42,987 nucleotides of DNA from positions 1-42,987 of the forward strand of contig QCUM01000017.1 of assembly GCA_003210735.1 (NCBI GenBank), written 5' to 3'. Made by a program: the position numbers and the translations under genes. This stretch comes from Synechococcus sp. AG-679-D13. GTDB lineage: Bacteria; Cyanobacteriota; Cyanobacteriia; PCC-6307; Cyanobiaceae. Below the pieces are notes generated by a model that saw nothing but the letters and a program-made list of their open reading frames with translations, ran no database searches and was not told where the DNA came from. This document shows positions 24,287-31,935 of this stretch, piece by piece (the stretch's first letter is position 1; each line of letters starts with the position of its first letter).

Positions 24287-25117
24287 ATGACCAAAAAAGA
24301 AGTAGAAAAATTTATTGCCCTAGTTAATGGTGGCAGTAACTACCGCGCAGCAGCAAAAGAGTTTGGGCGTCACATCGACACAGTTAAACGGCACGTTGCT
24401 AGACACGGCTATGAAATGCCCAAGCGTTTAGAAGTTCCTGATCGAGTGAAACCTTTTGAGGATCAAATCTTAAACGGAAGCATTAGCCAGCACCAGGTCG
24501 CAAAGAATCTAGGCGTTAGTCAGTGCGCAGTTAGTAATGCTTACAGAGAGCTGGGTTACAGAGCTTTTCCTTCTGGTGGCAGACGTAGCGAACTAAAGCA
24601 ATCTCTTGCCCAAGAAGTTGTTGAGTACATCCAAAAGCACGGTGGTTACGTTACCCCAACAATACGAAAGCTTGGATTAAATGTTTCACGCTTTACCGTT
24701 ACTGATTATGCGAAGCGGCACGGGATTGATCTGACACATTATCAATTTGCATATCTTGAATTCGGACTATGGCAGACACAGCCTGGCCCCTGGAAGAAAT
24801 GCTATACAGCCGATTATCGAATTCCCTGTCTCTGCCGTGGATGCGGTGAGATCTACCAAAGGCAGTTGGTTAATCTCCGTGGTGGCTATAGCCGGGGATG
24901 TCGAAATTGCGTTGGTAAACACCGTGGTAGTTTCAGCGTTATCTGTAAGGAAACTAAGGAGAAGTTCCGCAGCATCCGTGCTTGGATTAAATCAATTGGC
25001 CGCCTGAAGGAATACCAAGCAATAAGGCATAATCTTCAGCGTGATGGTTTTTACATCCACTCTGGTACTAGATACGAATTGATTAATAAGTCTCAACCCG
25101 CCTCAGCGCCAGCTTGA
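24287..25117 (+). CDS. HTH - zinc ribbon - NUMOD1-like protein, copy 2
   Basis: 276 residues. Repeated HTH units (NYRAAAKEFGRHIDTVKRHV, SQHQVAKNLGVSQCAVSNAY) resemble Psq/resolvase-type DNA-binding helices. CRGC (183-186) and CRNC (205-208) form a zinc-ribbon-like pair with nearly the same spacing as copy 1. The C-terminus (EKFRSIRAWIKSIGRLKEYQ, then AIRHNLQRDGFYIHSGTRYEL) aligns with the NUMOD1-like end of copy 1. The 3' end overlaps the convergent 386-aa gene by 25 bp. Confidence 0.7.
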   Translation: MTKKEVEKFIALVNGGSNYRAAAKEFGRHIDTVKRHVARHGYEMPKRLEVPDRVKPFEDQILNGSISQHQVAKNLGVSQCAVSNAYRELGYRAFPSGGRRSELKQSLAQEVVEYIQKHGGYVTPTIRKLGLNVSRFTVTDYAKRHGIDLTHYQFAYLEFGLWQTQPGPWKKCYTADYRIPCLCRGCGEIYQRQLVNLRGGYSRGCRNCVGKHRGSFSVICKETKEKFRSIRAWIKSIGRLKEYQAIRHNLQRDGFYIHSGTRYELINKSQPASAPA

Positions 25118-26253
25118 ATCAGCGCTTCCATCAGCCATTGTGGTTCGTAATCTTGTTGTTCGTAAGTATTACCTTCGCAGAACTCTTCGGCAATCGTTTC
25201 GATGTTTGCGAGGATGACTTCTTTGCAGCGCTCAGCGTCGCGGAATAAGGGTTCGTAATCGGATTCACCCCAGCACAGTTCATATAACTCGGTTGGAGTT
25301 TGCGGCTCTTCCTTTACTTCCTCTTCCTCTGTACTTGCCTCAGCTTCAACCTCTTCAGGCAGTTTTGTGTTGTTGTATCTACCGCTCTGATACAGGCTTT
25401 GCACTAGCGACATAACATCTGCACTTTCAGTAGCGGCAAGAAGCTTCTGCGCAACTGGGGAAGTTGGACTTTCAATCCTCTGCTGCATATAGATTTTCAT
25501 CCTGCGTTCAGAAGTTTCAGGCATATGTAATGCTTTGATTGCACTGGCTAGACCAGTTACATCAGCCCCACCTTCCAGCGCAGCGAGATAAGCGGCAAGA
25601 TATTCTTCTCGGCTGAGACCAGTTTTACTTGGAGTGCAAGCATCGAGCTCTTGCTGACGCTTCAGTTCTTTTTGCTCAGCCGCTGCCTTTCTTTCATCTT
25701 GCTTCCTCATAACTCCAGCCGAATCAACTTCAGCGAACTCAGCTCGCCACTCGTCTTCTGACGGTGACCACTCGTCGTAGAAATCCTGCATCCTGTCCCA
25801 GAAACCCTGCATTACTTCGGGTGTTGAGAACTGCTTGAGATATCCCCACCACATTTCAGGTTCGAAGTACAGGCCACCAACACGACCAAATTCAAAGTCT
25901 TCAATCGTTGTGAATGCTGGAGTGTTATCTGCTGCGAACTCTATAAGTGCTTGCTCCACTTGCTGTTCGCTTCCAAACCTTTTAAGTACTGGCAGGAGAT
26001 GAGCAATAGGCTGCTGCCAGTTGCTGCGACCAGATGCTTTCAAGCAGGCCATATCAAGCAGTAGTGATGGCCAGCCGTTGTTTGCGCTGTATCCCAATGC
26101 TTTTCTGTCAGCCAGATTGAGTATCAGCTCTTTTATTTCTGTAACCTTCGCATCATTAGAAGCATTAACTGTAAGTGTAAATTCTTCGCTTAATGCGTAC
26201 TCATCACAGAAGTCAAAAACTTCAGTTGTCCGTGTGAATGTTGCAGTAGTCAT
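25093..26253 (-). CDS. Unknown acidic protein, 386 aa
   Basis: Highly acidic, with Trp-rich segments (FEPEMWWGYLKQF, SEDEWRAEFAEVD), a charged coiled-coil-like stretch (KQDERKAAAEQKELKRQQELD) near residue 200 and a run VEAEASTEEEEVKEEPQTP near 305. No family recognised. It is the last gene of a leftward series of small acidic proteins beginning at 28434. A DNA-mimic or scaffolding role could be guessed from composition, but nothing shows it. Confidence 0.75.
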   Translation of the reverse strand: MTTATFTRTTEVFDFCDEYALSEEFTLTVNASNDAKVTEIKELILNLADRKALGYSANNGWPSLLLDMACLKASGRSNWQQPIAHLLPVLKRFGSEQQVEQALIEFAADNTPAFTTIEDFEFGRVGGLYFEPEMWWGYLKQFSTPEVMQGFWDRMQDFYDEWSPSEDEWRAEFAEVDSAGVMRKQDERKAAAEQKELKRQQELDACTPSKTGLSREEYLAAYLAALEGGADVTGLASAIKALHMPETSERRMKIYMQQRIESPTSPVAQKLLAATESADVMSLVQSLYQSGRYNNTKLPEEVEAEASTEEEEVKEEPQTPTELYELCWGESDYEPLFRDAERCKEVILANIETIAEEFCEGNTYEQQDYEPQWLMEALIQAGAEAG

Positions 26254-26285
26254 AGTAGGTGCTCAGATTTTTGTGGGTTAGATGT

Positions 26286-27164
26286 TCAGCTATTGCCTTT
26301 GAAGTTCACCAGTTCTTCGAACATATCATCAGCGTTCAAGATTTCAATACCTAATTCTTTTGCCTTGGCGACTTTGCTGCCACTCTTTTCTCCTGCAAGT
26401 ACGCAATCAACTTCTTTGGTGACGCTGTTTACTACTGTGCCGCCGTGCTGCTCAAGCAAAGCCGTAGCTTCTTCACGAGTTAAGCCTGTCACTTTGCCCG
26501 TTAGAACGAACGTATAACCTTCGACACCATCGTGCTTTTGTACGAGCTCAGGTGTGTACAGCGGCTTCACTTCTTTAGCGGGTCCAATGTTTGCTTTACT
26601 CAGGGGAATGAGTTCCAGCGGGAGTTCCATATCTAACGGTGTGTGCTGCATTACTGCTGCTTCATTCATCGAAGACCAAATGCCCCATCGCTCTTGGTTC
26701 CACTGGCCTAATTCATCAATTCCTTCTGGCTGAAGCTTTTCTAAAAAGGCTCCTACAAAGTCTGCTTTATATGAACCTGCGAACCAATCAAAGCCAGGGA
26801 CTTCAGCTGCTGGAATAGTTTTTAGAACAAAGCAATCACCGCATTGTGTGTTGTCCCATTGGCTGACAATTGCTATCAGCGAGCTCGGAATCGTCCAGCT
26901 ACTTAAGTTGTAGCTGCCGTAGCATCCAGTATTGATTTGAAGCACCCGTCCGCATTTACTGATAACCGGGCCATAGGAAGCTAGGTAATCGGGGTGGGCT
27001 TTGCCGTGTTTGATATCTACAGTGCTCCCCTCGTAGTTGTCGTGCGTATATGAGCGGTCCTCATCGCTGTACCAACCACTTGATTTGTCAGGTAGTTCAC
27101 TAGCCCAATAGCTTTCGTCCTCAGAAAAGATAAAAGTTACTTGGTGGTTTAGGTAAGTGCCCAT
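26286..27164 (-). CDS. Protein with C-terminal BRCT domain and unknown N-terminal domain
   Basis: 292 residues. Residues 214-286 are a clear BRCT domain of the DNA-ligase/RFC type: GYTFVLTGKVTGLTREEATA, LEQHGGTVVNSVTKEVDCVL, AGEKSGSKVAKAKELGIEIL. The N-terminal 200 residues (Tyr/Trp-rich, YLASYGPVISKCGRVLQINTG) match nothing I know. Bacterial BRCT domains are mostly confined to NAD-dependent ligase and a few repair proteins, where they bind DNA ends or phosphoproteins. A weak AGGA lies nine bases before the ATG. Confidence 0.85.
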   Translation of the reverse strand: MGTYLNHQVTFIFSEDESYWASELPDKSSGWYSDEDRSYTHDNYEGSTVDIKHGKAHPDYLASYGPVISKCGRVLQINTGCYGSYNLSSWTIPSSLIAIVSQWDNTQCGDCFVLKTIPAAEVPGFDWFAGSYKADFVGAFLEKLQPEGIDELGQWNQERWGIWSSMNEAAVMQHTPLDMELPLELIPLSKANIGPAKEVKPLYTPELVQKHDGVEGYTFVLTGKVTGLTREEATALLEQHGGTVVNSVTKEVDCVLAGEKSGSKVAKAKELGIEILNADDMFEELVNFKGNS

Positions 27165-27193
27165 TGGAATTTTCCTGTATTTGTTGAAAGGTT

Positions 27194-27364
27194 TTAAGCA
27201 GCAGGTGCAATTATTTCTTTCTCAGGGTCATAACGACCGGCTTTTAATGCTTCGATAAACTCGTCGTAGCTCTCAGGATCATCCAGTGTTTCCGTAGTTC
27301 CGGCTGCCATACACGCCTCGAATAGCGGGTAATAATCGAAAGTAGGGTCGAATGTGAAAGGCAT
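27194..27364 (-). CDS. Small acidic protein, 56 aa
   Basis: MPFTFDPTFDYYPLFEACMA start, then EALKAGRYDPEKEIIAPAA end. Acidic, no family recognised. It fills the gap between the BRCT gene and the 119-aa gene in the same direction. Spacing and similar character to its neighbours support a real gene. Confidence 0.55.
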   Translation of the reverse strand: MPFTFDPTFDYYPLFEACMAAGTTETLDDPESYDEFIEALKAGRYDPEKEIIAPAA

Positions 27365-27399
27365 TTGATTGATGGTGATTGATGATTACGTTTTAAGGG

Positions 27400-27759
27400 T
27401 TAAGCCCAGCTGATATCAGACCAGTCGCCTGGTTCTACATCTGGATAGAGATGTTTGACACACATAATTTCGTACTCGCTTGGTTCCTCGCCTAATGGGA
27501 ACAGCGTGACGCCATTGACTTCTGCGTCATCTGTACTGCCTACATCTTGCTCAGCAAAGAACCGTGGATACTTAGCTTCTAGTTCATTAGGCAGTGTCAG
27601 CAGGTAGCCGTGACCTGGATCTTCAAAAAATAAGCAGCCTTCAATAACGTGAAAGACTTTTTCTGAAAAACTTGGCTCATACCCAGCATTGATAGCGACC
27701 TGCCGCAGTTCTTCTGGTAGATCCGCCAGCTTGATAGGGCTAGGTTCGTTTAGGAACAT
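27400..27759 (-). CDS. Small acidic unknown protein, 119 aa
   Basis: Acidic protein with mixed predicted secondary structure (IKLADLPEELRQVAINAGYE, then VFHVIEGCLFFEDPGHGYLLTLP, and a DWSDISWA end). Its ATG overlaps the stop of the preceding 57-aa ORF (TGATG), indicating coupled translation. The protein family is unknown. Confidence 0.7.
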   Translation of the reverse strand: MFLNEPSPIKLADLPEELRQVAINAGYEPSFSEKVFHVIEGCLFFEDPGHGYLLTLPNELEAKYPRFFAEQDVGSTDDAEVNGVTLFPLGEEPSEYEIMCVKHLYPDVEPGDWSDISWA

Positions 27760-27932
27760 CAGGCAACTTGGTTCGCGTAGGTAGCGTCATAGCGGAGGGT
27801 AGAACCACCCTCCATTCTTTGCAGCAGTTCTGCTACACGGCAGGCAGCAGTGGCGGAGACACAGCCGGTCACCGTCCTGTAGATCTGAGTCCTATAACAA
27901 GAGCGCAGCGTGACGATGTAATTTTGAAGCAT
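27759..27932 (-). CDS. Small basic/polar protein, 57 aa (putative)
   Basis: MLQNYIVTLRSCYRTQIYRT onward. The TGATG overlap with the downstream gene and an AAGGAG close before the ATG support it. Against it, a strong hairpin GGAGGGT/ACCCTCC (27794-27813) lies inside the ORF and could instead be part of a leader. Alternatively the ORF acts as a leader peptide for the 119-aa gene. Confidence 0.45.
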   Translation of the reverse strand: MLQNYIVTLRSCYRTQIYRTVTGCVSATAACRVAELLQRMEGGSTLRYDATYANQVA

Positions 27933-27966
27933 TCTCCTTAAAGCGTTGGTACTAATAGAACTTTCC

Positions 27967-28434
27967 TCAGGTCACAAGCAAATGCGTCTTTACTTTGGCT
28001 GGGTTGATCCTATTCATCTTCATTGTCATTTTCATTAAATGATCGTATTGAACGCACATCCAGTAAGGGCTTGTATAGATGTGCCTTACTCGACCGCTGT
28101 GATATTCAAAGTACAGATCAGCGACACCCCAAAGGCCTTCTTCTTGCTCTTCCCTTAGTAGTCTGTTCACTATCTTGACGTAGTGGTTGGTTACATACCA
28201 AGCCATAAATTCGTCGGTATAAGGGTAGGTATCGTGATCTTCTAGCCACATTCCATCAGCTTCTAGCTCTTGAGCGTAGGTGCCTAGGTTTCTGAAAAGA
28301 GTTACCTTTTCATCATTATTGCAGCTATCGATATATGCCTGCAAGTCGAACGCCGCTGTGTCTGTGTAGTACGTGTCGCTCTTTAGGTCTGGGCGATTGA
28401 TAGTAGTGGTTGTTGTTGATTCGGTTGTAGTCAT
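27967..28434 (-). CDS. Unknown acidic protein, 155 aa
   Basis: Thr-rich start (MTTTESTTTTTINRP), then an acidic, aromatic-rich domain (DTYPYTDEFMAWYVTNHYVKIVNRLL, EEGLWGVADLYFEYHSGRVRHIY). The Thr-rich beginning resembles that of the DUF6878-like protein at 33921 and the 386-aa protein at 26253, perhaps a shared translation-start preference. It is first in a leftward series reaching to 25093. A long hairpin sits just before its ATG (28445-28478). Confidence 0.75.
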   Translation of the reverse strand: MTTTESTTTTTINRPDLKSDTYYTDTAAFDLQAYIDSCNNDEKVTLFRNLGTYAQELEADGMWLEDHDTYPYTDEFMAWYVTNHYVKIVNRLLREEQEEGLWGVADLYFEYHSGRVRHIYTSPYWMCVQYDHLMKMTMKMNRINPAKVKTHLLVT

Positions 28435-28444
28435 TGGCTGTTCC

Positions 28445-28478
28445 GTGAGTGTGGAGGTCGCCCTCCCGATGCACTCAC
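28445..28478 (-). promoter_or_regulatory. Leader hairpin directly upstream of the 155-aa gene
   Basis: Outer arms GTGAGTG and CACTCAC (7 bp, perfect) enclose a second GGAGG/CCTCC stem. It ends about 11 bases before ATG 28434. The stem buries a GGAGG-like sequence, so it could act as a translational switch or mRNA stabiliser, or be an operator. Confidence 0.45.
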
Positions 28479-28614
28479 TATCGGCGCATCAACCGATCAC
28501 CACATCCCCCATTGCAGGGATTTGGGGTACATAGAGAAAACCCAGTCCACCACTGGCTTGAGGCTTTCTTTGTAGCTTTTGATCTAGCTCTTTGGGTTGT
28601 GGTCTTCGGCCTAT

Positions 28615-28833
28615 TCAGCGTTCGCGGATAACTGCGTCATCTTCAGCAAGCTCCTCCAAAAGCGTGTCCTGCTCTGAGGTTTGCCCAGTCGCAATGCTGG
28701 GTAGCGTCTTGAGTCTGAATCTGGAGCCATCATTCATCGTTAGCCACTTGCCGTTCGGGCTTACCTTCTGCCCCTGTGTCTCATAAACTTTCTTGTGATT
28801 CTTATTCGGGTTGTGATTAATTTCCTTAGCCAT
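28615..28833 (-). CDS. Small unknown protein, 72 aa
   Basis: ATG 28833 (MAKEINHNPNKNHKKVYETQ) is preferred to the frame's upstream ATG, since the preceding 39 residues are AT-driven and leader-like. The middle, GKWLTMNDGSRFRLKTLPSI, resembles a short beta domain; the tail is acidic (EELAEDDAVIRER). Alone and leftward, at the left margin of the non-coding 29-30.6 kb region. Confidence 0.6.
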   Translation of the reverse strand: MAKEINHNPNKNHKKVYETQGQKVSPNGKWLTMNDGSRFRLKTLPSIATGQTSEQDTLLEELAEDDAVIRER

Positions 28834-29083
28834 ATACTTGCGGTAATTGTATAAAGTAATCCTACAAAAAAGCGCCCTATAGGTGATGAAAATACTTAAA
28901 AAATTTTTCATAGCTATATACGCATCAAGCTTTTGGGAATTTGGGTACACAGAAACGCCCTATACAGAGTGAAAAGTGCTATAAAATTTCCGATAGGTCT
29001 AACACCCTCTGTACCCGCGTGGCCGGTGGAACAAAAAAATAAAGGGACTAACAGTAGTTGATGTCAGCAGTTGTCGTTCGCAT

Positions 29084-29109
29084 CAGCAACAGACAACAGC
29101 AACAGACAA
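29084..29109 (+). repeat. Perfect 13-bp tandem repeat, two copies
   Basis: CAGCAACAGACAA occurs twice head to tail, about 20 bp before a nested palindrome. Iteron-like, but two copies only. Confidence 0.7.
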
Positions 29110-29131
29110 CGAGCGTTCAACGTAAGCAGCA

Positions 29132-29176
29132 GCGATTGAAGCAGCAAATATATTTGCGCCAGTTACTTTCAATCGC
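29132..29176. repeat. Nested inverted repeat around a 14-bp palindrome
   Basis: Arms GCGATTGAA (29132-29140) and TTCAATCGC (29168-29176) are perfectly complementary. Between them GCAAATATATTTGC (29144-29157) is a perfect palindrome with an AT-only centre. Confidence 0.7.
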
Positions 29177-30535
29177 AACGCAAGCGCAGCAACAGATTGT
29201 TCTTCAGTTCTAATCGTTGTTGCTCGTGCGCTTGCTTCGGTTGCTTTCGGTTGTCGTGCTCGCTAATCGCTCGCTCTTGTTCGATGGTTCGCCACCGCTG
29301 TGGCTCACGCCTGGACTGTGAACGACTGATCGTCGTTCGTCTGTCAATCACATCGATGCTCACCTTCGGTTCGCTCTTGTTCTTTCTTTGGTTCCGCTTC
29401 CGTCTGTCTGCGCAAAATCTATCGCTACCCCTGTGGTTCCAGCGTTTGTCGCAGCCATCGTTCAATCTTCCGTTGCCTACCGTCAACGCAAAATCTATTG
29501 GTCTCCCTCCTTGGTTGCCTTAGTAATTCCTGAGTGATGGTTGACGGGTGCCGGTCGGTGTGCTTATGGTTGTCTCACCTGAAGGCGGCATCCGCTAATA
29601 CACCCAGGCTCGGGGGATAGAGCACGCAGGGTTAATCAACTATTTCTACTACTAATGAACTTCCGTTCTTTCGACTGCAACACCACGCGTGTGCTCTCAT
29701 TCGGCACCTCCGTCCAGCAAGGTTCCACTACCGAAAACCACATCCGTCCCCTCATCCGTGTGCGGTCGAGTGTGCTTGGTGTCCCCGTGAACCTAGTGAT
29801 GGAGCGGGTATTCACACCATCCGATAGTGACGGTTGCCCGTCACCCCGCTGTTAGTTCATCCCCCTCACCCCCTCCTCGGGGGTTCCCCGCTCCCCGCAC
29901 CCGCCAGAAGACAGCGGTTTAATCAGGTGTAACGGGCTCACCTTTAGAAAGCCTCGCCCTCCTTACCACCTGTGATAGCAACCGTTGTCGGATGTTGAAG
30001 CGGATGAGTTCAATAGATCTCGTCAAAACTTCACCACGCCTTACGGCGGGTTCACTTTTTCCTCGGCCCTAACCGGGCAGGCCCCCACCCCCCTCGTCGC
30101 TTCGCTCCTCGCCCCCCTCCCAGGGGAGGGGGGAGTAGGGGAAGCACGCAACCTGCCTCACTCCGTTGCTGGGTTACTTGGCTTCGCTGTTTAATGCGAA
30201 TGATTAAGCAAATGTATAGCCCCGACTTATCATCTGCTTGTCGTATGTATTATTCAGCTGTTGAATGTACGGTGGTCGATGGTTAGTATCCGTTACTAAC
30301 TTTTGCGGGCAAGCGGTTATCCACACTTGACGAATACGCCACTTAGGTATAAGCAATTGCGGAACATTTGACTATGTGGTGAATGTTAAGCAATACTAAA
30401 GATACCTCAATTTGCTATTTATTCTTCCCATTATCCCGATGTGGATGTTATATTAGGTGTATAGATACAGGCAAATGTTTGTAAGTTTATTACTGATATT
30501 CATCGGCAATAACCTCACGCAAGTTAATCTCCTTT

Positions 30536-30597
30536 GATATACTTGTAAAGGATATACATTCAAATGTTTATATCTATTTCCTTTACGCCTAAACATT
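30536..30597 (+). promoter_or_regulatory. Dyad leader A (promoter, inverted repeat, CCTTTAC box)
   Basis: -10 TATACT at 30538-30543. Arm GTAAAGG 30545-30551 pairs with CCTTTAC 30580-30586. The loop can form a second stem (GATATA..CATT with AATG..TATATC). ATATACA lies at 30552-30558. CCTTTAC ends 11 bases before ATG 30598. One of four rightward leaders with the same layout. Confidence 0.6.
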
Positions 30598-31158
30598 ATG
30601 GCTACCCAAGTTCAAATTGTCTCTTCTGTTGAAGAGCTTCTCGCCCAGCCCAGTCAATCACCAATGCCCGTATCCTCGGAGCGTCGCTCGATGATTGATT
30701 TCATCCCCGCACGCTGTGTCGTCTTCGTCGGTATTCACGAAGACCCCACCAGCTACCACGCACCTTCGCTTGAAGGTCTCGACAGCGAGGAAATTATCTC
30801 CGCTCGCTACCACCTGCTTCAGTCGCTCGACAACTTCCAGGAGTATTTCTCTGATGAAGACGGTGGCTGGGGCACCATCATCCATCGCACCACCACCGCT
30901 GATGAAGCTGGTGAAATCGCCAGCCGTATCGGCACCCGTCGTCTGTCTGACCTCAACGAAAACGCAGGCAAGTCCGTCGCCTTTGAAGGTGGGACTGTCG
31001 CTATTGACTTCGACCTCACCATCGAAAACTTCCTCGAAAGTCTCCCCGATGAGAGTGCCGAAGGTTCGACTGCTGACCCTGAACTGATGGCGACCTTCAG
31101 CGACTGGTACCTGCTTCAAGCAGACGGCTCGCTCTCCTGCGTTGCGGAGGCTGGCTGA
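30598..31158 (+). CDS. Unknown acidic protein, 186 aa, first gene of a four-gene operon
   Basis: The N-terminus is followed by ERRSMIDFIPARCVVFVGIHEDPTSYHAP, and a helical acidic middle (SEEIISARYHLLQSLDNFQEYFSDEDGGWG) by TVAIDFDLTIENFLESLPDE. No family recognised. Codon use is more GC-rich than in the AT-rich flanks. Preceded by dyad leader A; its TGA overlaps the next ATG (TGATG). The operon ends at the terminator at 31736. Confidence 0.75.
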   Translation: MATQVQIVSSVEELLAQPSQSPMPVSSERRSMIDFIPARCVVFVGIHEDPTSYHAPSLEGLDSEEIISARYHLLQSLDNFQEYFSDEDGGWGTIIHRTTTADEAGEIASRIGTRRLSDLNENAGKSVAFEGGTVAIDFDLTIENFLESLPDESAEGSTADPELMATFSDWYLLQADGSLSCVAEAG

Positions 31159-31268
31159 TGTCCTACTTCAGTACAGAACCGCTCGACGCGGACACCTTGG
31201 TCTGCTTCGAGCTTGAGCTTGACCTGATGCTTGAAGACCTTTTATTTGGAGCAACCGACGATGACTGA
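31158..31268 (+). CDS. 36-residue acidic micro-protein
   Basis: MSYFSTEPLDADTLVCFELE onward, strongly acidic with alternating Leu/Glu/Asp. It starts within the stop codon of the preceding gene (TGATG) and ends overlapping the next start (ATGACTGA). Overlaps at both ends in one operon are strong evidence for translation despite its size. Function unknown. Confidence 0.6.
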   Translation: MSYFSTEPLDADTLVCFELELDLMLEDLLFGATDDD

Positions 31269-31434
31269 AAACACATTCGCTAATGAAGCCTTTGCGGTAG
31301 CGGGTATCGAAGACAGCTCCTTCTACCACCGCTATTTGCGGGATTTGGAGCAAGACCGTAAAGACACTCTCGACGCTCGCTTCTTGGCGATGCTGTTGAA
31401 GCAACGAGAAGCAGAGCTGGCTGAGGTGTTCTGA
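31261..31434 (+). CDS. Small helical protein, 57 aa
   Basis: ATG 31261 (MTENTFANEAFAVAGIEDSS) is preferred to the in-frame ATG 31231 because it overlaps the previous stop as ATGACTGA, the same junction found at 32692. The rest (YHRYLRDLEQDRKDTLDARF and on) is a charged helix. Its TGA overlaps the following ATG. Unknown family. Confidence 0.65.
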   Translation: MTENTFANEAFAVAGIEDSSFYHRYLRDLEQDRKDTLDARFLAMLLKQREAELAEVF

Positions 31435-31712
31435 TGAAACCGAAGACCCAGCAACAGATGCTGGAAGATTGCTACGCCCGCAATATCAAGACCGAACTAA
31501 AGGAGACCACCGTTGCTCCTATTGGTCTGGTGAAGCGGGTGCTCGCCAAGCCTGCCCTTGCTATGGAGGTCGCCCGCGATTACGCCAGCCGTCTCGGCAT
31601 CAGTCCCACTAATGCTGAGGTCAAGCGTTGGATGGAGATGGATAATTTCCCCTCTCTTGTCGAAGAGCAGGTCTGCTATTACGACAAATCTGACCTCAAG
31701 CACCTGCGTTAG
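31434..31712 (+). CDS. Small unknown protein, 92 aa
   Basis: MKPKTQQQMLEDCYARNIKT onward; basic first half (VAPIGLVKRVLAKPALAMEVARDYASRLG) and a more acidic end. ARDYASRLGISPTNAEVKRWMEM could be a small helical domain. Last gene of the overlapping operon; terminator 24 bp downstream. No family recognised. Confidence 0.7.
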   Translation: MKPKTQQQMLEDCYARNIKTELKETTVAPIGLVKRVLAKPALAMEVARDYASRLGISPTNAEVKRWMEMDNFPSLVEEQVCYYDKSDLKHLR

Positions 31713-31735
31713 ACACACGCACTCAATCGTTCCTT

Positions 31736-31760
31736 GCCTCCGTTAATCGGGGGCTTTTTT
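31736..31760 (+). terminator. Rho-independent terminator
   Basis: GCCTCCG-ttaat-CGGGGGC with one mismatch, then TTTTTT. Ends the four-gene operon. Confidence 0.85.
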
Positions 31761-31765
31761 ATTGC

Positions 31766-31910
31766 TAACCAATTGAGAATGGTTCGCATTAGTATTACAT
31801 ACTTCATCTATCTTTAATTGCTTGACTGATGCTTACCGCCTGACCTATATTGATTGAAGCACAGGCAATCTCTACTGCTTGTTGCTACCAATTCTCAATA
31901 GAGTTGGCTA
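31766..31910. repeat. TTGAGAAT / ATTCTCAA sites between operons
   Basis: AACCAattgagaaTGGTT forms a small hairpin near 31768-31785, and ACCAATTCTCAATAGAGTTGG another near 31888-31908. Their cores are each other's complement and match the left-end inverted repeats at 9812-9954. They could be sites for one element-encoded DNA-binding protein. Confidence 0.45.
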
Positions 31911-31935
31911 ATACATATACACCCAAACGTACGAA

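Larger units (their letters stand above)
28951..30535. other. 1.6-kb region without convincing genes; repeats, palindromes and a DnaA box
   Basis: No ORF here has a plausible protein. Visible structure: a 13-bp tandem repeat CAGCAACAGACAA (29084-29109); a 9-bp inverted repeat GCGATTGAA/TTCAATCGC (29132-29176) around the perfect palindrome GCAAATATATTTGC (29144-29157); CGCAAAATCTA at 29411 and 29487; repeated CGCTCTTGTTC near 29272 and 29370; C-run-rich DNA at 29860-30150; and the consensus DnaA box TTATCCACA at 30317-30325. The stretch 29.2-29.5 kb is T- and C-rich on the plus strand. It is the second origin candidate, or the site of a non-coding RNA. Confidence 0.5.

Noticed and set aside
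25093..28434. Toxin-antitoxin or restriction-modification system in the acidic cluster
   Set aside because: No methylase, nuclease or toxin motif could be seen; the composition alone does not support it.
29084..29109. Possible CRISPR array
   Set aside because: Only two 13-bp copies directly abutting, without spacers, and no cas genes in the window.
29169..29523. Overlapping ORFs of 105 and 108 codons on opposite strands in the non-coding region
   Set aside because: Composition is low-complexity (Arg/Ser-rich one way, Ser/Cys/Leu-rich the other), there is no leader or ribosome-binding site, and they overlap repeats. More likely a by-product of strand bias.
29655..29855. 66-codon rightward ORF
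   Set aside because: No leader, no recognisable domain and it lies among repeats; evidence insufficient.
29985..30194. 69-codon ORF with Pro/Gly-rich end
   Set aside because: The sequence derives from C- and G-run DNA with an internal inverted repeat; no start signal and no protein-like hydrophobic pattern.
30658..31119. 153-codon leftward ORF antisense to the 186-aa gene
   Set aside because: The rightward gene has a dyad leader and overlapping downstream partners; the antisense frame has neither.
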